Notes: generated by a model from the sequence alone, not told the origin. A DNA stretch of 64,000 nucleotides from Phascolarctos cinereus (GCF_002099425.1 NW_018343987.1:14013501-14077500); one strand, 5' to 3'. Positions 1 to 11,329 are shown, numbered from the stretch's first letter. Numbers and translations are program-made.

Positions 1-9
1 CGATGCCTT

Positions 10-135
10 TATTTGACGAGATGAAAAAACTGAGACCCAAGAGGTTAAGTAGCCTGTCCGTGATCACACAGGTAATAACTTAGACCCGAATTTGAAACCT
101 AGCCCTCTGATTCAAATTCAGTGTCCTGCTAAGTC
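10..135 (-). mobile_element. MIR-type CORE SINE fragment
   Basis: Read on the minus strand it follows the MIR body. On the plus strand this shows as the complement of the 'cctcatctgtaaaatg' block, then a 'ttaagtagcctgtccgtgatcacacag' like complement of the 'tgtgacctTgggcaagt' block, then the complement of the gttcaaatc B-box region. Diverged and truncated at both ends. Confidence 0.7.
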
Positions 136-179
136 CATTGGCCTTGATTTCATTTCTAAGGATTAATTTTATTTTATTT

Positions 180-262
180 CATTTTGCCTTTGTATCCCAA
201 AAACCTAGTGCAGTGCCATGCTAGTAGTAAATACTTAATTAGTGTTTGTTGCATTCATTTGA
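180..262 (+). mobile_element. L2 LINE 3' end
   Basis: Carries the L2 3' terminus order: 'tttgtatccc', a 'cagtgccatgctagtagtaa' version of the cagtgcctggcacatagtag block, then 'aatacttaat' and a degenerate ttgaattgaatt tail. Confidence 0.6.
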
Positions 263-269
263 ATTGAAT

Positions 270-930
270 TTAGTCTGTAGGCTGTCTCCTAACTAGACAC
301 TCCAAAAGGACAAGGAGTGAATGGCCCCTCCGGGGCATAGAATATCATCTTCCAAACTGTCTGTTCTTCATCCCCCAAGGTTCTACCACCAGAGAGGATT
401 TCTAGACCTACAGGGTGGTGTTTCAGGAGCTTCCTGATATATTTCCCCCCAGGACCTGGCACGGTGCCAGTGCCAAGTGACATCCCAGCAAGGTACAGAT
501 CACATCAGTGCTGTTGCCTCCTTATTGTAGGGTGGCTTTCTCCTAGCTGTCTGGCTGAGCCATGATTTAGCCCAAAACTGTACTTAAGGTTGTCATGGTT
601 TTAAACAAATGATATTGCCTATAGGTAATTACAGCATTGTCTAACAGGCTCCCCAGAGCCCAAGCAGCTCTCAGATTCTGGGCCAGGCAGCGGCATCTGG
701 GAGAGTGCCCTCTGGGAAAGGTTGCCAGGAGCTTTAAGGAGGAGAAGCAGGAGGAAGGGCTGAGAGTTGGCCATTTAGCAAGGCACTTGCCACAGGAAGG
801 AGGAGCCTAGCCCATGGAGGAGGTTGGTTTCTGTCATAGTTCCTGCTAAACTGCACATATGCTCAGCACATCCAAAAATACTTGACCACCCCCTCATCTC
901 CAACATTTCAGCGTATACCACCCAGCAGGG
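270..930. other. Unassigned unique sequence
   Basis: No gene or repeat family recognised. The GC-richer stretch at 650-830 has no splice-flanked open frame I can support. Confidence 0.4.
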
Positions 931-931
931 C

Positions 932-934
932 AGT

Positions 935-990
<56 letters not shown>
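932..990. repeat. (GT)n microsatellite
   Basis: About 29 GT units, with one early TA interruption. Confidence 0.98.
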
Positions 991-993
<3 letters not shown>

Positions 994-1595
994 ACAAATA
1001 TTAAATAAGATCTGGTCCTAGATGGTGCCTAGAGTTTTTTCACTCTTTTTTTCTGGAAGAAGGGGAAAGAGCAGGACCAACCCTAGGCAAAATTATTAAG
1101 CAATACAAAGTAGTCAAAGTTCATCAGCTGACTGTCATCTCCCTCTCTGATCACCTTCTCCTCTCTACTTCCCTTTCTGTATCTTGCTTCCCGCCTCATT
1201 TTCTGTTTCCTCCTCTAGTTTCCCTTTATTGAATGTGTCATACCTTCTGGTGCTCTCCGCCCCTCTGGTTGCCCAATGACTATTCAAAGCACACTTTCCT
1301 TACTCCTGGAAAGGTTCCCAAATGTTTCCTGCTCTCAGGGTCCTCTCCACCTCTCCCTTCCCAAAAGTAGGTCTTTCATAAAGGAACTTGTAAGGAAATG
1401 GTACCCCAGGCAGGAAGGAGAATGGCAAGACTCTAGCTGACCTTGGGGATTCTTTCTCTTTCATCATTTATGCTCTTGTTTAACTGACCGTTACTGTCCT
1501 AGGTGCTTTAGTGCCCCTCATTCTACTGGACGTAGTGTAGAAATCCTCTCTTCTCACTCCCAGCACCCTGATCATTTATGACAGTAATTTACATT
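991..1595. other. Unassigned unique sequence
   Basis: Pyrimidine-rich in places (1130-1220). No gene or repeat family recognised. Confidence 0.4.
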
Positions 1596-1652
1596 TTTTC
1601 AAATTTGAATTTTTTAAATTTTAATTTAAATTTAAATTTTAATTTAATTCTT
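1596..1652. repeat. AT-rich low-complexity tract
   Basis: Repeats of TTTAAATTT type with partial self-complementarity. Confidence 0.8.
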
Positions 1653-1862
1653 AAGTTTTTACTAACATTTAAAAGAATGAAAGTAAGTAAAGTAACCCTA
1701 ACTGACAGAGCAGACTTGTCATGTTACAGAGCATGGGAATTGCATCTGCAGTCTTAATCTTACTTAATACCTCTAATCTAGCCTTAGAGGCTGGCAAAGC
1801 TTCTTGGGCTAATAAGGCCTGCTTCCATTCTACTTAAGTGGATGAGCTTTCTGAGCCTAGGA

Positions 1863-2030
1863 GTCTGTTGTAATGAAAAGAGCCCTGCAATCAAATGCAG
1901 AAAGCCTGGGATCAAATCCTGTTTCATCACTAACTAGCTCTGTTAACCAAGTCATTTCACTTTCTCTGAGCATTGATTTCCTTACCTGTAAAACAATTGG
2001 TACAGCTCTGACATTTTGTGATGCTTTAAT
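1863..2030 (+). mobile_element. MIR-type SINE
   Basis: Shows, in order, 'gggatcaaatcctgtttc' (B-box region), 'actaactagctctgttaacc' (actagctgtgtgacc block), a 'tttccttacctgtaaaac' block and a degenerate tail. Confidence 0.75.
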
Positions 2031-2434
2031 TCTAACTTGTCTTGGGAGAAAGGTGGTGCAAATTCACCGTCAGGTACATCTCCAAATCTGCTCCCAGATC
2101 CCTCTTCCAATTGTAGGCTGCTGTTAATTCTGCCCCTACCCTCACCCCAACTTCTGTTTGCCTTAATCCACTGGAGAGTGTCTTTGCCAAAAAACTCCCA
2201 TGGACAATATGGTCCACAGAGTCATACTGAACAACAATAACAATATACCTAGCTTCTCTGATATCCATTTGCTGTTTTGCTTGAATAAGTAGGATTACTA
2301 GTTATTCTTGGTAGTAATGGCTAAATTGGAGAATCTAAGCTAAGGGCTGCCCCCCCCTTATGAGTGACCAGGGAAATAGCTTTCCAACTGAACCCCTAAA
2401 ATTATGTCCCTAGACCAGATATATTCAATAGAGC

Positions 2435-2448
2435 GTCTATCTATCTTC

Positions 2449-2508
<60 letters not shown>

Positions 2509-2516
2509 ACCTATCT
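2435..2516. repeat. (TATC)n microsatellite
   Basis: About 19 tandem tetranucleotide units, with a few TTTATC/TTC interruptions at the start. Confidence 0.97.
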
Positions 2517-2535
2517 ACACACACGTAACATTAAT

Positions 2536-2690
2536 ATACAATAGCTTTTGTTTATATGGCACTTTAACGCCCACAAAATATTTTATATACACTGTTTCAT
2601 TTGAGCATCATGACTCTGTGAGGTAGGGTGTTAGCATTATCTCCATTTTACAGATGATGAAATTGAGGCTCAGAGATATTCAGTGATTTA
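2536..2690 (-). mobile_element. MIR-type SINE, antisense
   Basis: The plus strand reads 'catttgagcatcatgactc', 'gtgaggtagggtgttagc' and then 'cattttacagatgatgaaa', the complement of the MIR 3' half and core. It stops where an L1 tail begins. Confidence 0.7.
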
Positions 2691-3157
2691 CAAGACTTGT
2701 ATGGTCTGATGCCGAGTGAAGTGAGCAGAACCAGGAGAACACTATACACAGTAACAGCAACATTGTGTGATGACTAACTTTGATAGACTTAGCTCTTCTC
2801 AGCAATGCAAAGATCTAAGACATGTTCAAAAGACTCATGATAGAAAATGCTATCTACATCCAAAGAAAGAACTATGGAGTCTGAATGAAGATTGAAGCAT
2901 ACTATTTGCTCTTTATTTTGTTCTACTGTTCTTTATTTCTTCTTTCTGGTGGTTCCTCCTATTGGGTCTAATTCTTCTTTATAACATGACTAATGTGAAA
3001 ATAAGTTTAATAGTAATGTATGTGTAGAGCCTATATCAGATTCCACTCTGTCTTGGAGAGGGAGGAGGAAAGGTAAGGGGAGAAAATTTAAAACTCAAAA
3101 GCTTATGGAAGTGAATGTTGAAAACTAAAAATAAATTAATTTTTTTAAAAAGAAAAA
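2690..3157 (+). mobile_element. L1 3' end, 5'-truncated
   Basis: Contains the end of L1 ORF2 and the 3' UTR of marsupial type: 'gtgaagtgagcagaaccagg', 'agaaagaactatggagtctg', 'taatgtgaaaataagtttaa', the G-rich 'ggagagggaggagg' block, 'aaaactcaaaagcttatgga' and an A-rich tail. Other L1 copies of the same type in this window lie at 7921, 43476 and, antisense, at 11624 and 23174. Confidence 0.85.
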
Positions 3158-3205
3158 AAACATTCATTTTTTAAAAAATTTGAGTTCCAAATGAAAAATT
3201 CTGAC
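3158..3205 (-). mobile_element. Short antisense L1 3' end
   Basis: The sequence 'cattcattttttaaaaaatt' followed by 'tgagttccaaatg' is the complement of the L1 terminus, abutting the plus-strand L1 tail to give a tail-to-tail junction. Confidence 0.5.
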
Positions 3206-3320
3206 CAGTTAACTCTAACCAAAGGAGGAATGGGCCATCTCAGGAGGTTATGGGTTCCTCCTCTCTAAAAATATGAGGGAGGTTTTCCAGCAAAGTAGTC
3301 ATCTAGCCTTTGCTTGCTGA
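3205..3320 (+). mobile_element. CR1/L3 LINE 3' fragment
   Basis: Includes 'ggaatgggccatctcagg', 'aggttatgggttcctcctc' and a weak match to the ggtcttcaagcagaggctgg block near the CR1/L3 3' end. Confidence 0.6.
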
Positions 3321-4435
3321 ACTTTATTCACATCACAGAGTCAGGGTCAGTCTTTATATTTTCTTGGTTATATAGTTTTTGGTCATTTCATAATTTTAAA
3401 AATGCAAGAGAGGGATTCTAGCTCTCCATTATCTCCTGTCCTCACCTGTCACTCAGTAAGACTCCTCTGTATAACGCAATGACATAGTAGAGCTATGAAG
3501 GCTTCGGAGTCAGTGTCTGTGAGGAAAGAACCTTGGGAAAAAGGCATCTTCAAAGCCTAGGCCCAATGATGGCCATTTTTCAAGTTATTGGAAAAAGGTA
3601 GGCAATGTGTGTGTGTGTGTGTGTGTGTGTGCACACATATGCATTTACAAGCATTTTTGGACATACATCCCCTGGGCAGATTAGAACAATAACTATTTTT
3701 TTCTCCTAATTTCCAAGGTCCCTAAAATTTCATCTCTGATCAGACTTCTGACCCCCAATTACACACACACACACAACACACACACAACACACACACACAC
3801 ACACACACATACACTCAAGGAATGAGTGTATTCTACCTAGGGTTCAATCCAGAAGGATCCCTGGAAGAGAGCTATTCCTCCCCTAGGATATCTCCCCTTT
3901 CCCACAGTTTGGTCCTCAGTCCTCTTACAAGAGGATGGGATGAAACAAGAAAGGTTAATGTCCTTGAAGCTCTGAGCTCTGCTCCTGAGAAAAGAACTGA
4001 GCAACTAGGGCAGAGGGAGGGGGATGTCTGAGGGTGATCATCCTGTTCTCTTCCTGGGATATCAGCTCTGACTGGCTGTCTGAGTTTTAATGAGTATATA
4101 GGGAAGTAGGTGATGCCCAGCATCCAGGATTCCAGCTTAAAGACCTTAGTCTAAAATAGACTAGGATATTCTAGCTTGCTTAGGGTCTATCCCTACATTA
4201 GGTGCTGTGTTTCTATTTGAGTGGCTGGATAAAAGGGGATTTAAATTGAAAGTGGAGGGGGTGGGGATAAAAGTGTACACATTTATTCCCCAAGCCAGAT
4301 GCTACCGAGAGTACAAGTTACAACATTGGAAGAAAAATATTGCTAAAGAAGATAGGTAACTCATAGCAAACACTATTCAAGAAGGAAGGACAATAATCAA
4401 ACTCATAGTCTCAGGTTTCCATAAATAAATGCAGA
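3321..4435. other. Mostly unassigned sequence with two microsatellites
   Basis: Contains (GT)n at 3607-3632 and (CA)n at 3763-3810. No coding region is supported in the rest. Confidence 0.6.
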
Positions 4436-4604
4436 ATAATAATGATAATAGCTAATATATATCATATGTTATATTGTATATTATTATATATTATATACAT
4501 TATGTGTTTATGTGTATGCATGTGTGTATATATGTATACAGTATTTTTTTCATACCAATATACCCCATTGCTCCTGTTACTATATATATATGTATATATA
4601 TATG

Positions 4605-4636
<32 letters not shown>

Positions 4637-4745
4637 TATGTATATACTTCTAAAGTTTGCAAAGAATTTTTAAAATAAAATCTTATTTGATCCTTACAAT
4701 AACCCTGGGAGGTAGGTGCTAGTATTAACCCCATTTTTATAGAAT
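4436..4745 (-). mobile_element. MIR-type SINE, antisense, split by AT microsatellite
   Basis: Begins 'aataataatgataatagcta' and resumes after the AT block with 'aaagtttgcaaagaattttt', 'atttgatccttacaataacc' and 'ctgggaggtaggtgctagta', all complement of the MIR 3' half. The interior carries (TATATG)n and related AT/GT repeats at 4442-4648, probably grown inside the SINE. Confidence 0.7.
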
Positions 4746-4934
4746 GTATAAGCTATAATAGAGATGTTAACGCATGGAGGAAAATTCAACTTCATAAGTA
4801 TCATTGACACTTGATGGGATGAGTCTCATGATTAGACTCTAGCTATGGACAGGTATTTTGGTCTAGCAGTATGACAGCATTGTTTTAGGGAGCTTCCAAT
4901 GAGAAATCTCTTTCCACTAATACAGATAGCTACC

Positions 4935-5090
4935 TGCTCTGTGTCTTAGGGTCTTAGAGAGTTGTCTGAAGGCACTGAGAAGTTAAGGGATTTGTCCAGT
5001 GTTACCCAGCCAGATGTGTCAGGCTAGGGACTTGAACCCAGATCTTCCTGACTCTTAGATACTTGTCTCTCCAAGACACCATCATTGATT
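4935..5090 (-). mobile_element. MAR/MIR-type SINE, antisense
   Basis: Shows 'aagttaagggatttgtccag', 'ggacttgaacccagatcttc' and 'ctgactcttagatac', the complement of the SINE head and core. Confidence 0.7.
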
Positions 5091-5094
5091 AAGA

Positions 5095-5575
5095 GACACC
5101 TTACTCAAAAAGAAGAGATCAACTGGCAAGAGCAATGGGTAGATTGGCATGAAAAAATGCCATGTTCATGAGAAATTTCACAAACTACTATGAATGACCT
5201 GGAAATGGAGATGAGTTTGGGATGTGAACCACAAACCCTCACAGAATCAGTAGCAAGGGACAACTTTCCAGAACTATTTAGACATCTGTGGGATCTCTCT
5301 TTCTGCCAAAAGCTGAGCAGATGATAAAGCCCTCATTTAATTATGTATTTCATTCTTTATTATAATTACATTTTTAAAGAAGCAGATGAAAAGATCAGAG
5401 GACTGATCTCACTATGACCTCACTATGACCAATTATTCAGAACTGGTTGTTAAAGTAGAAATCATGGCAAACTTGGGAAGAAATGACCATTCAACCTCAG
5501 TTGTGGGATATAAGTTGGGGAAAGTTTGACATGAGGTGATATGCACCTTATATTTAGGGAAAACAGATTTTACAG
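5095..5575. other. Unassigned sequence upstream of CR1/L3
   Basis: Could be further decayed 5' sequence of the CR1/L3 copy that follows, but I cannot match it to a domain. Confidence 0.35.
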
Positions 5576-5579
5576 TGTT

Positions 5580-7235
5580 CAAGCAAAGCAGAGGTAGGAT
5601 AACAAGGACTGAAATCCCAAAGGGGAAATTGGTTCAAAAGGAATATGATACTTCTAAGAATTAAATACTGACAACACAAACACATTATTCTAAGAAGAAT
5701 AAAAATGTGTGTGTGTGTGTGTGTGTGACTACTAAAGAAACTGTCATGGTTGCACAGGAAACTCATAGACCAAAGTAAGATTTTTTTAAAAGACGCATAC
5801 AGAAAATAAAAGCCAAGACAAATAACTGTAGAGGAATACAAAAGAATGGCTGGCCCTATGAGAACAATGTTAGAAGTGCTAAATCTCAGAAAGAACTGAT
5901 GACAAATGCCCAGGAGAACAAAAAGAGAATTTGTATAAAGCTGTGTTGGGAACAAAAAGAAATCAAAGCAAATATGGAACTTTTGTTTGAGGTGGAGCAG
6001 GCAAGGATGACAGGGAGTAGGCAAAGCTACTTTACTGGTTTGCATCTGCTTTCTCTACCAAGGAGTGCAATCATCAGACTGCAAAAGAAGGAAAAAAATG
6101 CTTAAGAGGAAAATAAAACTCAAGAGATATGAGGAGAGGGTAAGATAGCACCCAGCAGCTGCCCTTGATTGGTCCAAGTTACCAGATCCAAATAAATGGC
6201 ATCCTAGGAAACTGAAAGAAGTTGCGGGTGTGATTGCTGCCGATGATTTTGGAAAAATCATGGAGGACTCCAAGGGGTCACAGAACTAGAGCTGAAAAAA
6301 ATGTTGTACCAGTTTTCAAAAAGGAGAAATCATTTTCAAACTATATACCAGTGAGCTTGATTTCAACTCCTGGCAAAAATTCTAGGACATTTTATTAAAG
6401 GGATAGTGTGAGGGCATGCAGAAAGGCAAGTAGTGATTACTAAGAGCCAGCATGAATTCATCAAAAATAGGTCATGCAAGACTAACCTCATTTCCTTTTT
6501 TTTCTTTTTTATAAGGTAGGCTGGTAGATCAGGGGAATAACAAAGATACAGTGCACTTGGATTTCAGCAAGGCATTTGACAAGGTCTCTCATGATATCCT
6601 TGTAGACAAGAGGGACAAATGTGGGCTTGGTGGCAATGTGGTTAAATGGATTCTGAACTGGAGAATTCCAGTTCTGCACCAAAGATCAAAGAGAAGCAGC
6701 AATTGGAATAACTGAAACCTTGACTGAAGTTTCCTATGGACAAAGGAATAAATTACGTTCAAATTTCTAGAATTACAGATTTAGAACTGGAAGAAACCTT
6801 TGAGGCCATTTGGCTTACCTCCCTCTACCTTACACAGGTAAGCAAACTGGGGCTTAAAGAGATGGAAAAGACTTATTCAAGGTTACACAGATAATAAAAG
6901 AACTAGTAGCAGAACCAGAGTTTGAATTCAGGACTTCTGATTTTAAAAACCAGCATTTCCTTACAATATATGCATGGCTGCAGATGACACAAATGTGGAA
7001 GAGATACCTAGCATGTTGGACTACAGAGTCGGGGTCCAAAACAATCCCAACAGGTGAAAAACAGTGGTTCCACCCTCAGAAAGTAGAATTCAGTAGGGAT
7101 AAATATAAGGTTAAACATTTGGATTCCCAAAAGCAGTCACGTGACTAGAGGATGGGGGAGATGTGACTGGAAAATAGTTCATGTGAAAAATATTAGAGGC
7201 TTTTAGTGGAATGGAGGATCAATATAGGTCAACAA
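5580..7235 (+). mobile_element. CR1/L3 LINE, reverse transcriptase region, decayed
   Basis: The reverse transcriptase is recognisable in broken frames. 'VVPVFKKGE' at about 6303 precedes the NYRPVSL region, and the HGFIKGRSCLTNLISF-type block is at about 6450-6500. The 'LDFSKAFDKVSHDILVDK' block at about 6556-6610 contains the RT-2/RT-3 core, and the K-x-GLGGN-V-KWI-NW block follows at about 6615-6660. The C-terminal 'ADDTNVEEIPSMLDYRVG'-like part resumes at about 6982 after a SINE insertion. Many stops and frameshifts are present. An internal (GT)n lies at 5706-5729. The upstream edge is uncertain. Confidence 0.8.
6772..6968 (-). mobile_element. MIR-type SINE nested in CR1/L3
   Basis: The plus strand reads 'gatttagaactggaagaaac', 'gcaaactggggcttaaagag' and 'gcagaaccagagtttgaatt', the complement of the MIR-type body. 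It separates the palm and C-terminal parts of the flanking CR1/L3. Confidence 0.75.
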
Positions 7236-7906
7236 GTTTAAAGTCAACAGGCATTTATTAAATGCTTTCTATGTGCCAGGAATTGTGCTAGTACTGGGGG
7301 TGCAAAGAAAGGCAGTAACGGTCCTCACCCTGAAGGATCTCACATTCTAATCAAGGAGATGATGTGTAGATAACTAGGTACATAGAAGATACATACAGAG
7401 TATATAGGAGATGGAAGGACAGGGGAAGGGCTCTTGCAATAAGGACGCAGTGGAAAAAGTAGGCAGATCTGGAGTGGGGGAGGGGTAGAGTTGAGGTAGG
7501 AAGAATAGGGAATGGGGAACAGGGTTGGTACATATGTAGCTAAGGGTTCAGAATCACTACTAACCATTGAAGAAAGAGTTTAGGCAGAGTATCATTGGAT
7601 AAAGGGAAGTCTTGAAGGAGACATTTAACTATGCTTCAGGTTCGACCTCTTGGCAAGAAGTGATGTTATGTCCTGTGAGGTCTCAGAAAATGGTCCACCT
7701 CAAAGGAGGCAAAGGGATGAGAGTTCAGTTAGGAAGCACGAGTGCTTTGTTTTCCTTGGAGAAGGTCCTGGGTATCAGGAAATGGAAGAAGTCTTGTCCT
7801 TGCAAGATAGCCTTATGCTGGAGATGGATCTGGAGCAGGGCCCCACAGAATTTCGAGGCAGGCAAAGATCTGGCCATACCTGGAGATGGCCTTAGGGAAG
7901 GACCTT
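7236..7906 (-). mobile_element. L2 LINE, antisense
   Basis: The plus strand starts with the complement of the L2 3' end: 'caggcatttattaaatgctt', 'tctatgtgccaggaattgtg' and 'aaggatctcacattctaatc'. It continues into the complement of the L2 3' UTR and C-terminal coding part. The downstream edge is vague. Confidence 0.65.
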
Positions 7907-7920
7907 AAAGAAGTCTGATG
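7907..7920. repeat. L1 target-site duplication, 5' copy
   Basis: AAAGAAGTCTGATG, repeated exactly at 9343-9356. Confidence 0.93.
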
Positions 7921-9342
7921 AGGGCACAAACTGCTGGGAAAACTGGAAAACAGTATGGCAGAAACTAGGCATAGACCAACATCTCACACCATATACCAAG
8001 ATAAGGTCAAAATAGGTACATGATTTAAACATGAAGGGTGATACCATAAGCAAATTAGGATAGCAAGGAATAGTTTACCTGTTAGATCTATAGAGAAGGG
8101 AAGAATTTATAACCAAACAAGAGATAGAGAACTTAATGAAATGCAAAATGGATAATATTGTTTACATTAAATTTAAAAAGTTTTTGCACAAACAAAACCA
8201 ATACAACCAAGATTAAAAGGAAAACAGAAATCTGGGAAACATTTTTTACTGACAGTGTTTCTGATGAAGGCCTCATTTCTCAAATACATAGAGAACTGAG
8301 CCAAATTTATAAGAATACAAGTTATTCCCAATTGATAAATGGTGAAAGGATATGAACAGGCAGTTTTCAGATGAAGAAATTAAAACTATCTATAGTTATA
8401 TGAAAAAATAATCTAAATCACTATTAATCAGAGTAATGTAAATTAAAACAACTCTGAGGTACCACCTTATACCTATCGGATTGACTAATATGACAAAAAG
8501 GGAAACGATAAATGTCGGAGATGTGGAAAAATTGGGACACTAATGCATTGTTGGTGGAGTTGTGAACTGATTCAACCATTCTGGAGAGCAATTTGGAACT
8601 ATGACCGAAGAGCTATAAAACTGTGCGTATCCTTCTTTGATCCAGCAATAACACTACTAGGTCTGTATCCCAAAGACATCATCAAAAAGGAAAAGGACTC
8701 AAATGTACAAAAACATTTATAGCAGCTCTTTTTGTAGAGGCAAAGACTTGGAAATTGAGAGGATGCCCATCAATTGGGGAATGGCTGAACAAGTTGTGAT
8801 ATATGAATGTAATGGAATACTATTGTGCTATAAGAAATGATGAACAGGCAGATTTCAGAAAAACCTGGAAAGACTTGTATGGACTGATGTTAAGTGAAGT
8901 GAGCAGAACCAGGAGAATGTTGTACACAGTAACAACCACATGGCACAACAGCCAACTTTGATAGACTTAGCTCTTCTCAGCAATACAGTGATCTAAGACA
9001 ATTCCAAAAGACTAAAGACGGAAAATGCTATCACATCCAGAGAAAGAACTATGGACTCTGAATGGAGATCAAAGCATACTATTTTCTCTCTCTTATTTTG
9101 TTTTTTTTTCTTTCTCATGTTTTTTTTGTTCTGATTTTTCTTTCACAACAAGATTAATGTGGAATATGTTTAATATGCTTGTACGTGTATAGCCCATATC
9201 AGATTGCTTGCCTTTTTCGGGGGAGGGGAGGGAAGAAATGGAGGGAGAAAAAGAATTTGGAACTCAAAATCTTATAAAAGTGAATGTTGAAATGTTTTAT
9301 AGGCAATTGGAAAAAATAAAATGCTATTAAATGGGGGGAAAA
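7921..9342 (+). mobile_element. 5'-truncated L1 with perfect target-site duplication
   Basis: Covers the C-terminal third of L1 ORF2 plus 3' UTR and A-rich tail. Landmarks by homology to mammalian L1 ORF2 are the block around 8440 ('taaattaaaacaactctgag'), the 'ggatgtggaaaaattggga'-type block near 8517, the 'gatccagcaataacactact' block near 8639, the 'gaatggctgaacaagttgtg' block near 8781 and the 'gtgaagtgagcagaaccagg' block near 8895. The frame is broken by stops. Flanking 14-base direct repeats at 7907 and 9343 are identical, so the edges are firm. It landed in or at the edge of the antisense L2. Confidence 0.95.
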
Positions 9343-9356
9343 AAAGAAGTCTGATG
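9343..9356. repeat. L1 target-site duplication, 3' copy
   Basis: Identical 14-base partner of 7907-7920. Confidence 0.93.
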
Positions 9357-9465
9357 GGGGAGGGTGTCCCAGTCTTTTAGCCCTGGCAGTAGAAATGGCC
9401 CTGGAGCAGAACCCAGGAGAAATTGGAAATTGCCAGGTACAGACTTAGGCTTAAGTCACATGCCT

Positions 9466-9513
9466 AGAAATTGTTAGAAAGTTTTTCCTTACATCAAACC
9501 TAAATTCATCTCT
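9466..9513 (-). mobile_element. CR1/L3 3' fragment, antisense
   Basis: The sequence 'gaaattgttagaaagttttt' followed by 'ccttacatcaaacctaaatt' is the complement of the conserved CR1/L3 block near the 3' end. Confidence 0.55.
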
Positions 9514-9564
9514 ATATTAGGTAGGAAAAAACTATGGGTTTTACAATTTGCTCAATGCTTATCA

Positions 9565-9642
9565 TATTATGTATATGTAGGTATGTATACATATATGTAG
9601 GTATAGATGTATATGCATATATGTGTGTATATGTACATGTGG
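9565..9642. repeat. TATG/TGTA-rich microsatellite
   Basis: Imperfect TATGTA/TGTATA repeats at the 3' terminus of the antisense LINE that follows. Confidence 0.85.
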
Positions 9643-10462
9643 TTAGTTGGTTGTTGTCCTTCATTCTCGAAGAGGACCAAAATGACATCACTATGTTGAG
9701 GTCAAGGTCCAGTGAGTCTGACTGTGGCTGATCAGACCAATACAAGCTGAGAAAGCTCTACCACAGGTCAGGCGCATTTGTGGACTATTTAGTTCATATG
9801 AACATTTGGAGTGTAGATGGCTCTAAATTTGCACATCTCACATATCTTTTTAGCTACTGCAATTCCATTTTGCTTGTAGAGCTTTCTTTGATATGGGCAC
9901 ACCATGCTGGGGGTCCTGTGCCCGTGTCTCCCATGTCTCACAATCAATTCTAAAGTTCTTTAGAGAGACCTTTAGAATATTCTTGTATCCCTTCTTCTGA
10001 CCTCCACATGAACACTTGCCCTGTGTGAGTTCTCTGTAAAATGGTCTTTTAGGCAAAGGTACTTTTGCCATTCAAACAATATGGCCAGCCCATCAGAGCT
10101 GTGCTTTTTGTGGTAGAGTTTGAATCCTTGGCAGTTCAGCTTGAGAAAGGAACTCAGTGTCTGATACCTTATCCTGCCAAGTGATCTTCAGAATCTTCTT
10201 AACACAATTCAAATGGAAGCGATTCAGTTTCCCAGCATGGCACTGGTAGACTATCTAGGTTTCACAGGCATGCAACAATAAGGTTAGCACAATGGCTCTG
10301 TGGACCTTCAGTTTGGTAGGCAGTATAATATCTCTTCTCTCCCACACTTTCTTTTGGAACCTTCCAAACACTGAGCTAGCTCTGGCAATGTGTGCATCAA
10401 CATCATCCTCTATGTGAACAGCTCGAGATAGTATAAGTTCACTTACTTTGGCAGTATACTTT
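9643..10462 (-). mobile_element. Non-LTR retrotransposon, reverse transcriptase C-terminal part (clade uncertain)
   Basis: On the minus strand, from about 10462 downward, the translation gives 'ILSRAVHIEDDVDAHIARAS', 'VFGRFQKKVWERRDI', 'LPTKLKVHRAIVLTLLLHAC' and 'ET'. This is the typical thumb region of RTE/CR1-like reverse transcriptases (A-FGRL-..-VW-..-TK-KVYRA-VL-TLLYGCETW). Further down (about 10071-9850) it gives 'LPKRPFYRELTQGKCSCGGQ' and 'LKVSLKNFRIDCETWE', the usual C-terminal block. The 3' end on the minus strand includes the complement of 'gttgttgtccttcattctcg', which I recognise as a common marsupial LINE terminus. Stops break the frame. Confidence 0.75.
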
Positions 10463-10580
10463 CCAAGGATATGTGTGTGCATACATATGTGTGTATAATA
10501 TGTATATATGCACATATGTATATATGTGTATATGTGTATATATACATACACGTATGCATATACGTGTGTGTATGATATAC
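10463..10580. repeat. AT/GT-rich microsatellite
   Basis: Imperfect TATGTG/TATATG repeats bordering the antisense LINE. Confidence 0.85.
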
Positions 10581-10779
10581 AAATGTTTTGGAGATTTGAA
10601 AATGAGACTCTTGGTTACTTACCTATCAAAAGCCTAAATAAGTTAACAAAGTGTTACAGTCTTTTTACACCTTCTACCTACTGCTCCTCACTCTGCCTAC
10701 AGGGCCAAGCAGAAGATGTCTGGTCAAATACTTGAAAGAAATGATCCAGGAATGAACTTATTCAAATGACAAGGCACCT

Positions 10780-10920
10780 ATTATGCACTTTATATTTAGA
10801 AACCACAGGGCTGAATTCTGGGATCACAAATAGAAAAGCAAGGCAGTTTTTGCTTTCCGGGACCTCATATTCTAATGGGAGACAGCACATATAAATGATT
10901 TCAGCTGGAAGTCAGATGGA
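10780..10920 (-). mobile_element. L2 3' fragment, antisense
   Basis: Begins 'cacctattatgcact', then 'gggacctcatattctaatgg' and 'gagacagcacatataaatga', the complement of the L2 3' UTR. Confidence 0.55.
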
Positions 10921-11329
10921 AAATTCCCATGATCCTTAGAGTATAGCAGCAAAGAAGATGGTAATACCTCTTCTTAATGCCATTTCCACTAATGAAATCA
11001 TGTCTGTATCTGATAGCGAACCATTTGACAGTGCCAAGGACTATTGTAGTGAGAACTTTCCCTTCGGTGTCTTGTAATAGCTGTAGTACCACAGAAGCAG
11101 TTGCCAAGTAGCATCTCAACAATGGTTGTTTCCCCCGTTGAAAGGCTGGATGGTCATTACTACTCCCAATAAAGGATTCAGGGTCCTGGATGCTCTCCTT
11201 CAGGATCTGAGGGGAGATAGTGGTGGTGGTAGTGGTAGTGATTTACTTGCTTCATACATAGTACCTCCTAGCTCTCTCTCAGGGTACCTTGCTGCTTCAA
11301 CATCACGATCCCTACTAAGTCTTCTGTTA

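Noticed and set aside
2435-2516. Tandem repeats as a CRISPR-like array
   Set aside because: Tetranucleotide microsatellites with no spacers in a vertebrate nuclear sequence. The same holds for 19420-19492 and 25655-25770.
5554-6045. 163-codon minus-strand frame
   Set aside because: It is antisense to the decayed CR1/L3 region and includes a translated (CA)n run; no protein motif.
7236-7906. A separate high-copy family of unknown class starting 'catttattaa..tgcctactatgtgccagg'
   Set aside because: The reverse complement reads as the L2 3' end and C-terminal coding region. These copies (also at 32255, 40284, 41165, 47735, 57565 and 62410) are antisense L2.
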